A program made the translations under genes and the position numbers. This document shows, one piece after another, positions 54,523 through 62,500 of a stretch of 64,000 bases of DNA (its first letter is position 1; each line of letters begins with the position of its first letter). Under the pieces are notes generated by a model. The model was not told the origin of the DNA. It made no database searches and saw only the letters and a program-made list of their open reading frames with translations. This DNA is from Streptomyces sp. RB17 (GTDB lineage: Bacteria; Actinomycetota; Actinomycetes; Streptomycetales; Streptomycetaceae), in assembly GCF_009604455.1 (NCBI RefSeq), contig NZ_WEGL01000001.1, positions 496,001 through 560,000 of the forward strand, in the 5' to 3' direction.

Positions 54523-57174
54523 TTGCAATCAAGTGTGAGGCACTTTGGCGGCGCCGTGTCCGCCGGCCGCCCCGCTCCCGGGACGGGGGTCGGCCGGAAA
54601 GGGCTCAAGAACGACGCGCTGGGCACGTTCTCCTCGGTGGCCATGGGCCTTGCCTCCACCGGGCCGGCGTACAGCCTGGCCGCCACGCTGGGCGTCATCG
54701 TGGCCGGCGTCGGACTGCAGGCCCCGATCGTCACGATGCTGGCGTTCATACCGATGCTGCTGGTGGCGTACGCCTACCGGGAGCTCAACGCGACCAACGC
54801 CGACTGCGGGACCACGTTCACCTGGGCCACCCGCGCTTTCGGACCGCGCATCGGATGGATGGGCGGCTGGGGCCTCATCGTCGCCAACATCATCGTCATG
54901 GCGAACCTCGCCCAGATCGCCGCTGCCTACGGCTTCCGCCTGGTGGGGCTGGACGAACTCGCGGGCGACCGGCTCTGGACGACCGCCGCGGGCATCATCT
55001 GGATCGCCGTGCTGACCGGGATCTGCTACGTCGGCATCGAGGTCTCGGCGGCCGTCCAGCGCTGGCTGCTGTGCCTGGAAGTGGCGATGCTGATCCTTTT
55101 CGCCGTCGCCGCGCTGGTCAGGGTCTACACCGACCCTCCCGCGACGGCGATCCACGTGTCGGCCTCGTGGTTCAACCCCTTCGAGGTGCCCTCGGCAAGG
55201 GCCCTGACCGCGGGCATCCTCGCGGGGGTCTTCATCTACTGGGGCTGGGACACCGCCTTCGCGGTCAACGAGGAGACCATCGACAGCACGCGTATCCCCG
55301 GGCGCTCCGCGGTCATGACCACCGTGCTGCTCCTGGTCATGTACGGGCTCGTGTCCACCTCGGCACAGGCCTTCGCGGGAGTCGGCACCTCGGGCGTCGG
55401 GCTCCGCAACACGCACAACTCCGACGACGTGCTGTCCGGGCTGGGCAGGGCCGTGTTCGGGAGCCAGGGCACGGGGCTGCTCCTGTCGAGACTGCTGATC
55501 CTCATGGTGCTGACCTCCGCGCTGGCCTCCGCCGAGACCACCATCCTGCCCCTGGCCAGGACCGTCTTCTCCATGGCGGTCCACAAGGCGGTTCCCTCCC
55601 GGTTCGCCCGGGTCCACCGCAGGTTCCTCACTCCGACCTGGGGGACCCTCGGCATGGGAGCGGCCTCGATCGCCCTGTTCGTCCTGCTGGCGTCGGTCAG
55701 CCGGAACATCCTGGCCGACTCGATCGACTCGGTCGGTCTCGCGATCGCGTTCCAGTACGGTGTGACCGGTTTCGCCTGCCTCTGGCACTACCGCAAGGTC
55801 CTGACCCGCAGTACCAGAGACCTGCTCTTCAAGGGCGTACTGCCGGGGCTGGGCGGGCTGTTGATGATCTCGCTGTTCCTCTACGCGGCCTTCGTGGTCT
55901 ACGCCGACCCCGGGTACGGCACGACCGCCGTCGACCTGCCGCTCATCGGCAGGACGGGCGGGGTGACCGTGCTCGGCCTGGGCGCCCTGCTGATCGGTCT
56001 CCTGCTGATGCCGTTGGTCACCCGTGGACACGGCGTGACCCTCAAACTCCAGCGGAGCCTGCTGCCGAGCCGCCTGCCACCGCACGCCGCCGTCGACTCG
56101 GCGAGCTGCTATCTGCCCGCCGACAGCGGTTCCGGGGTGGGCGGCGACTGGTACGACGTCATTCCCCTGTCGGGAACCCGGGTCGGCCTGGTCGTCGGGG
56201 ACGTGCTCGGTCATGGCCTGCGTGCCGCGGCCACCATGGGACGCCTGCGCGCGGGGGTGCGCGTGCTGGCCCGGCTGGACCTGAGCCCGGACGAGGTGTT
56301 GTCCCGCCTGGCCGACCTGTTCGAGCAGACCACGCACGAGGGCGGGGTCGGCCCGGGCCCGGACCACGCGAGGCCGCACGCCGACGCGGCCACGGGCGTG
56401 AGCTGCCTGTACGCGGTGTACGACCCGGTCTCGGGAAAGTGCAGCGCCGCGCGGGCCGGAGACCTGGTGCTGGCCGTCGTCCAGGCGCACACGGGTGTCG
56501 TCGAGTATCCGGAGCTGCCGGTCGGGCCGCCGCTGGGGACCGGCGGACTGCCGTACCAGAGCACGGAACTGGATCTCGCGCAGGGCAGCCTCGTCGCCCT
56601 CTTCACGGACGGCCTCCTCCAGACGGCCGTCGACCGTGACGCCGGGCTCGTGCAGCTGTCCCGCGTCCTGGCAGGCGACCGGGCGTCCTTGGACGCGCTG
56701 TGCGACACAGCGATGGCCACCCTGCTGCCCGGGGCGGTGGACGTGGACGCGACGCTGCTCATGGTCCGCACGCGCCTGCTCGACCGGAACCAGCACGCCG
56801 AGTGGGCAGTGGCCCCGGACCCGGCGGCGGTGGCCACCATCCGCACCGCCGCCAGCAAGCAGCTCGGCGAGTGGGGGCTGGGCGACCTGGCGTTCACCAC
56901 CGAGCTGATCATCAGCGAACTGGTCACCAACGCCATCCGCTACGTCGGCGGTCCGATCCAGGTGCGCCTGATCCGCGACCGGACCCTGATCTGCGAGGTC
57001 TCCGACACCGGCCACACCTCGCCCAATCTGCGGCACGCCGCGAGCGACGACGAGGGAGGCCGGGGCCTGTTCATCATCGCCCAGATGACCCACCACTGGG
57101 GCACGCGCTACACGCGCTCCGGCAAGACGATCTGGACCGAGCAGGACCTGCAGCAGAGCGGGACCCGCGCGTGA
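54523..57174 (+). CDS. APC-type amino-acid permease fused to PP2C phosphatase and HATPase domains
   Basis: An 883-residue protein with an unusual architecture. Residues ~20-500 are an APC transporter with about twelve helices (LASTGPAYSLAATLGVIVAG; YRELNATNADCGTTFTWATR; FIYWGWDTAFAVNEETIDST). The PP2C domain follows directly after the last helix (~505-740: LKLQRSLLPSRLPPHAAVDS; VGGDWYDVIPLSGTRVGLVV; LFTDGLLQ), then an RsbW-like HATPase (~745-875: SELVTNAIRYVGGPIQVRLI; GGRGLFIIAQMTHHWGTRYT). All PP2C aspartates are kept. The TTG start at 54523 has a GGAGGG site 13 bases upstream; GTG 54535 is possible. It may sense or transport a solute and signal to an anti-anti-sigma factor. Confidence 0.88.
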   Translation: MQSSVRHFGGAVSAGRPAPGTGVGRKGLKNDALGTFSSVAMGLASTGPAYSLAATLGVIVAGVGLQAPIVTMLAFIPMLLVAYAYRELNATNADCGTTFTWATRAFGPRIGWMGGWGLIVANIIVMANLAQIAAAYGFRLVGLDELAGDRLWTTAAGIIWIAVLTGICYVGIEVSAAVQRWLLCLEVAMLILFAVAALVRVYTDPPATAIHVSASWFNPFEVPSARALTAGILAGVFIYWGWDTAFAVNEETIDSTRIPGRSAVMTTVLLLVMYGLVSTSAQAFAGVGTSGVGLRNTHNSDDVLSGLGRAVFGSQGTGLLLSRLLILMVLTSALASAETTILPLARTVFSMAVHKAVPSRFARVHRRFLTPTWGTLGMGAASIALFVLLASVSRNILADSIDSVGLAIAFQYGVTGFACLWHYRKVLTRSTRDLLFKGVLPGLGGLLMISLFLYAAFVVYADPGYGTTAVDLPLIGRTGGVTVLGLGALLIGLLLMPLVTRGHGVTLKLQRSLLPSRLPPHAAVDSASCYLPADSGSGVGGDWYDVIPLSGTRVGLVVGDVLGHGLRAAATMGRLRAGVRVLARLDLSPDEVLSRLADLFEQTTHEGGVGPGPDHARPHADAATGVSCLYAVYDPVSGKCSAARAGDLVLAVVQAHTGVVEYPELPVGPPLGTGGLPYQSTELDLAQGSLVALFTDGLLQTAVDRDAGLVQLSRVLAGDRASLDALCDTAMATLLPGAVDVDATLLMVRTRLLDRNQHAEWAVAPDPAAVATIRTAASKQLGEWGLGDLAFTTELIISELVTNAIRYVGGPIQVRLIRDRTLICEVSDTGHTSPNLRHAASDDEGGRGLFIIAQMTHHWGTRYTRSGKTIWTEQDLQQSGTRA

Positions 57175-57377
57175 TCCACAGCCAGGAGAGCCGGGAATTC
57201 CTTTTTCAGCCGGGTCCTGCTGGGCACCCCGCCGGCATGGGCAGCCCCAGGGCGCGGTGAAGTTCACCCAGCGCTATCCGGAGTCGTACAAGGCACGGAT
57301 GCTCCAGCCGGATCGCCGGATCGCCGGATGCACTGGATCGCCGGATCCGAACGCGTGGCGCCGGCGTCTACCCCGGT

Positions 57378-58490
57378 ATGGAACCGCAGCAGCCGCCTCC
57401 CCAGCCCCGGCAGCCGGAAGGTTGCCTCACCGTCGCGATCCGCGTGCCCTTGCGGATCGTCGTCCTGGTGCTGGTGGTGCCGGTACGAATGGCCTGGGAC
57501 GCCCTCGTCGTCACCGGAAGGTTCCTGCGGGACACCGTGCTCAGACCCTTCGGCCGGGCACTGCAGTGGGTCGGAAAGGCCTTGTTCGTCTGGCCGTTCG
57601 CGGGTCTGTGGCGACATGCCCTGGTCCCCGTCGGCAGGGTGCTCGCCCGGCTCGGCACCGTCCTCGTCGTCGTACCGGCCGTGTGGTCGTACCGGTACAT
57701 GCTCACGCCCGTGGGGCACGCCGTCGCCCGGCTGGCGCGCGGGGTGGGTGCCGGGCTCGCCCGGGGGTACGCGCGCGTGCTCACGCCCGTCGGGCATGCG
57801 GTCACCTGGCTGCTGACGGGCATCGGAGCGGTCCTCGCCGTCGTGGGTACCGGCGTGTACACGGTCCTCGCCCGGCTGGCCCGGTATCTGTTCGTCGTCC
57901 CGGCCCGTTGGCTGTACGACCGGGTCCTCACGCCCGTCGGACGTGCCGTCGCCTGGTGCGTACGAGGCCTGGGACGGCTGCTCGGTGCGCTCGGCACCGG
58001 CATCGAGGTCGCCCTGTACTGGACCCTCCGCGTCCTCTTCGTGCTGCCCGCCCTCGCGCTGTGGCGCTGGGTCCTCGCGCCGGTCGGCCGGTTCCTCGCC
58101 GTGGTGGCGCGCGAGATCGGCGACGCCCTCGGGCACGCCTGGCGGATCGCCGGACGGATCTCGCGGGCCGTCGGGCGCGCGCTCGGCACCCTCTTCCGGT
58201 GGATCTTCGTGGAGCCCCTGCGCCGGGTGTACCGGACCGTGCTCACCCCGGTCGGCCACCTCGTCCGGGACACCGTCCTGCGGCCCGCCGCCGAGGGGGC
58301 GCGGGTGGTGGGCCGGGCCGTCCGGGAGGCGCTGACCAGCGCCCGCGAGACGGTACGGCAGGCCCGCGCCGACGTCCGGCGGATGCTGTTCGGCGAGCCC
58401 CGGCAGCCGGCCGTCGTGGACCGGCGGGAACCTCAGGGGCCCGCGGCACGTACTCTTGGTAGCAGTACGACCGCACTCACGAAGGACTAG
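57378..58490 (+). CDS. Membrane protein with repeated LTPVG motifs
   Basis: A 370-residue hydrophobic, Arg-rich protein made of about seven repeats, each with a core like LTPVGHAV, LVPVGRVL, LTPVGRAV or LAPVGRFL every ~40 residues, separated by Val/Leu/Ala-rich helices (e.g. YTVLARLARYLFVVPARWLY). The helices are amphipathic or membrane-associated. The N-terminus is Pro/Gln-rich (MEPQQPPPQPRQPEG), the C-terminus charged. No domain is recognised. It ends four bases before a possible CTG start of the TIGR03936 gene, so it belongs to the conserved side of the accessory region boundary or has been joined to it. Confidence 0.75.
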   Translation: MEPQQPPPQPRQPEGCLTVAIRVPLRIVVLVLVVPVRMAWDALVVTGRFLRDTVLRPFGRALQWVGKALFVWPFAGLWRHALVPVGRVLARLGTVLVVVPAVWSYRYMLTPVGHAVARLARGVGAGLARGYARVLTPVGHAVTWLLTGIGAVLAVVGTGVYTVLARLARYLFVVPARWLYDRVLTPVGRAVAWCVRGLGRLLGALGTGIEVALYWTLRVLFVLPALALWRWVLAPVGRFLAVVAREIGDALGHAWRIAGRISRAVGRALGTLFRWIFVEPLRRVYRTVLTPVGHLVRDTVLRPAAEGARVVGRAVREALTSARETVRQARADVRRMLFGEPRQPAVVDRREPQGPAARTLGSSTTALTKD

Positions 58491-58536
58491 GACACTGGGC
58501 AAGCGACAGCCCGAAGGCCCGCCGCCCGCACCCGCG

Positions 58537-59307
58537 GTGCAGCGCATCCGACTGCGCTACACCAAGCGCGGCCGCCTGAGGTTCACCAGCCACCGAGACT
58601 TCCAGCGCGCCTTCGAGCGTGCGCTGCGCCGCGCCGAGGTGCCCATGGCGTACTCGGCCGGGTTCACGCCGCACCCGAAGGTGTCGTACGCCAATGCCGC
58701 ACCCACCGGCACGGGCAGTGAGGCGGAGTACCTGGAGATCGCGCTCACCGCATCGCGCGACCCGGAGACCCTGCGTGTCCTCCTCGACGACTCGATGCCC
58801 ACCGGGCTCGACATCGTCGAGGCGGTCGAGGCGCGGACCTCGGGCCTCGCCGACCGGCTGACGGCTTCCGTCTGGGAGCTGCGGCTGGACGGCGTCGACA
58901 TGTCCGACGCCGAGCGCGCGGTCGACGTGTTCAACCGGGCGGAGACCGTCGAGGTCCAGCGGATGACCAAGAACGGCGTCCGCACCTTCGACGCCCGCCC
59001 GGCCGTGGTGAGCCTGGAAACGCACGGTTCACCGGCTGATAGGCCTACCGACCAGCCCTGTGCGATACTGCGGCTGGTTGTTCGGCACGTGACGCCTGCC
59101 GTACGACCCGACGACGTCCTGTCCGGTCTCCGCGCCGTGGCCGACCTGGCGCCGCCGGTCCCCGCAGCGGTGACCAGGCTGGCGCAGGGGCTGCTCGATG
59201 AAGAGACCGGCACGGTGACCGATCCGCTCGCGCCCGACCGCGAGGCAGCCGAGGCCCTGACGGCCACACCGGCCGCCGCCGCGACGGCGCCGGAAGGTGC
59301 CGCGTAG
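58537..59307 (+). CDS. TIGR03936-type radical SAM-associated protein (DUF2344)
   Basis: A 256-residue protein from the GTG at 58537: QRIRLRYTKRGRLRFTSHRD, FQRAFERALRRAEVPMAYSA and GFTPHPKVSYANA, the DUF2344 signature. The frame is open upstream, and a CTG at 58495 with a well-spaced AAGGA (58482) would add GKRQPEGPPPAPA; that start is unusual but plausible. The family is encoded next to a TIGR03960 radical SAM protein and RNase E/G in many bacteria. Here RNase E/G follows, but the radical SAM gene is 21 kb upstream. The function is unknown to me; presumably it acts with that enzyme. Confidence 0.9.
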   Translation: MQRIRLRYTKRGRLRFTSHRDFQRAFERALRRAEVPMAYSAGFTPHPKVSYANAAPTGTGSEAEYLEIALTASRDPETLRVLLDDSMPTGLDIVEAVEARTSGLADRLTASVWELRLDGVDMSDAERAVDVFNRAETVEVQRMTKNGVRTFDARPAVVSLETHGSPADRPTDQPCAILRLVVRHVTPAVRPDDVLSGLRAVADLAPPVPAAVTRLAQGLLDEETGTVTDPLAPDREAAEALTATPAAAATAPEGAA

Positions 59308-59567
59308 GGACGGACGTCGTAGCGCAGCCCTCGTACTCGGGAGCCACCTGGGTCGGGCAGCGCACCGACCAGAAGACTTTCGCCAGGCCGTACCGACAAG
59401 GCGTACGGAACCGGCGAGACAGGACACAGAGTGCTCCCGTGCGGCGCCCGCGCCCCGGACGGCGGCCATCGCGGAATGCGGGCCGTGGACGTCAACGGCG
59501 GACGGTCCCTGGTGACCGACGCCGGACCAGGCGCGGCGCCCGGGGGCCTGACGGGAGAAACGCCCGC

Positions 59568-62500
59568 ATGCTCGAGCCGATCGAACCCCGCGAGGGTTCC
59601 GAACTGAACACTCCCAGCGACACCCTGCCGCCGCGCAGGCGTCGCCGTGCCGCCTCCCGCCCGGCGGGCCCGCCGGGCGCGGCCGAGGCTTCCGCCGAGG
59701 TGACCGTGCCGGCCATACCGGCCGCCGAATCCGACGAGGTCGCCGAGGTCCTCGACACCGCTGAGGCCGCTGCGGCCGAAGCCACTGAAGAGGCCGTGGC
59801 GGCGATCGAGGCGGAAGAGGCCGGTGCGCCGGCCGCCGAGGCCCAGGCCGAAACGGTCGAGGCCGCTGCGGCGCCTGCTGCCGACGAGGCAGCGCCCGCC
59901 GCCCGTTCGCGTCGCCGGGTCGCCCGTCGTGCGTCCGCGCCCGCCGGGGCGCCGGTCGCCGCCGAGGCCGCCGAGACCGTCGTTCCGGCCGCGTCCGCCG
60001 CCGAGACCGAGAAGCCCGCCACCGTCGCCGAGGGCGGCGAAGTCGTCTCCGGCGAGGAGGCCGCGCCCCGCCGCGCCCGCCGCCGCGCCACGCGCAGCGT
60101 CACTGCGCCGACCGCCGTCGCTTCCGGTGCCGATGAGACTGCCGTGACCGAGGAGGCTGCTGAGGCCACCGCCCCTGCCTCCGCCGCCGCGGAAGAGGCC
60201 GCGCCCGCCGGCCGTCCGCGTCGCCGGGTCGCCCGTCGTGCGTCCGCGCCCGCCGGGGCGCCGGTCGCCGCCGAGGCCGCCGAGACCGTCGTCCCGGCCG
60301 GTGTCGCGTCCGCCGCCGGCGAGGCCGAGAAGGCTCAGGAGGAAGCGGCGGTCGTCGAGGCGCCCGCTGCCGAGGAGACCGCTCCGGCCGCTCGTTCGCG
60401 TCGCCGGGTCGCCCGTCGTGCGTCCGCGCCCGCCGGTGCGCCGGTCGCCGCCGAGACCGTCGTTCCGGCCGCTGCCGCCGAGGCCGAGGAGCAGCCCGCC
60501 GTCGAGGCGCCCGCAGCCGCGGAGGAGGCCGCTTCCGCCGCGCGTCCGCGCCGCCGCGCGACCCGCCGTGCGTCCGCGCCCGCCGGTGCGCCGAAGGCGG
60601 CCGAGCCCGCCGCCGAGCCCGTTGCCGCCGAGGCCACGGCCGCCGCTGCCGAAGCCCCCGTGGCCGAGGCTGTCGCTGCCGCCGAGGTGAGCGGTGCCGG
60701 TGAGGAGGCCGCTGCCGGTCGTCCGCGTCGTCGGGTCGCCCGCCGTGCGTCCGCGCCCGCCGGTGCGCCGAAGGCCGTCGAGGAGGCTCCGGCCGCCGAA
60801 GCCGCCCCCGCCCCGGCCGTCCAGGAAGCGGAGGAGACCGCGGAAGCCGTCCAGGCGCCGGTCGCGGAGGAGGCGGCCCCGCGCCGTACCCGTCGCCGGT
60901 CCACCCGCCGGGTGTCCGCGCCCGCCACCGACATCGCCGAGTCCGCCGAGGCCGAGGCCGGCGCCCAGACCCCGGAGGCCCCCGTCACCACGCACACCAC
61001 CGAGCCCGCCCCCGCCGCCCAGGCGCCGCAGGCTCCCGAGCCGCAGGCCCCCACCGAGGAGGCCGGCCCGCGTCGTACCCGGCGTCGGGTCGTGCGCCCC
61101 GTGTTCGGGTTCTCCGAGCCCGGGCAGCCCACGCAGCCCGCGCCGGAGGCCGAGGCGGAGACCCCCGAGGCCGAGGCCCCGCGCCGGCCCGCCCGCCCGG
61201 CCGTCGCCGTCTTCCAGGCGCCGGTGTTCACCGAACCGACCTTCCAGACCCCGGAGCGCGCCGCCGCCGAGGCCGCCGCCGTGGCCGCCGAGGTGGAGGA
61301 ACCCGAGGAGGAGGCGGAGGAGCGCGCCGAGACCGGCACGCGCCGTCGCCGTCGCCGCCGGGGCGCCGCCGCCGAGGAGACCGGGGCCGTCGAGGCCGCC
61401 GCCGAGGAGGAGCCGGAGGAGTCCGCCGAGGGCGAGGAGGCCGAGGAGGCCGAGGACGCCGAGGAGACGGAGGACACGGAGGGCGCCGAGGGCTTCGAGG
61501 AGGCCGGTTCGCGCCGTCGCCGCCGGCGTGGCGGGCGGCGTCGTCGTCGCGGCGAGGCCGTCGAGGGCGAGGGCGCCGACGCGGAGGCCGAGGAACTGGC
61601 CGCGGAGCAGGCCGCGCAGGACGCCGAGGACACCGCCGAGCAGGAGGAGGAGGACGCCGAGGAGGCCCACGACGAGGCCGGCGCCTCCACCGCCGGCAGC
61701 CGCCGTCGTCGCCGTCGCCGGCGCCGCGCCGGCGACACCGGCGTCGACACCGAGCCCGGCGATGGCGACCCGGAGCGCACGGTCGTCAAGGTCCGCGAGC
61801 CCCGCAAGCCGGCCGAGCCGTCCGACGAGGTGCAGTCCATCAAGGGCTCGACCCGTCTGGAGGCCAAGAAGCAGCGCCGTCGCGAGGGCCGTGAGCAGGG
61901 GCGCCGCCGCGTCCCGATCATCACCGAGGCCGAGTTCCTGGCCCGCCGCGAGGCCGTCGAGCGCGTGATGGTCGTGCGTCAGCACGGCGAGCGCACGCAG
62001 ATCGGCGTCCTGGAGGACGGCGTGCTCGTCGAGCACTACGTCAACAAGGAGCAGTCGACCTCGTACGTCGGCAATGTCTACCTGGGCAAGGTGCAGAACG
62101 TCCTGCCGTCGATGGAGGCCGCCTTCATCGACATCGGCAAGGGCCGCAACGCCGTCCTGTACGCCGGTGAGGTCAACTTCGAGGCGCTGGGCATGGCCAA
62201 CGGCCCGCGCCGTATCGAGTCCGCCCTGAAGTCCGGCCAGTCGGTCCTCGTGCAGGTCACCAAGGACCCGATCGGTCACAAGGGCGCCCGATTGACCAGC
62301 CAGGTCTCCCTCCCGGGCCGCTACCTCGTGTACGTCCCCGAGGGCTCGATGACCGGCATCAGCCGCAAGCTGCCCGACACCGAGCGGGCCCGGCTGAAGA
62401 CCATCCTCAAGAAGATCGTCCCCGAGGACGCGGGCGTGATCGTGCGCACCGCGGCCGAGGGCGCGAGCGAGGACGAGCTGCGCCGGGACGTCGAGCGGCT

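Noticed and set aside
51859..57267. Two ~900-codon minus-strand frames
   Set aside because: Complements of the two PP2C-HATPase genes; no domain can be read in them.
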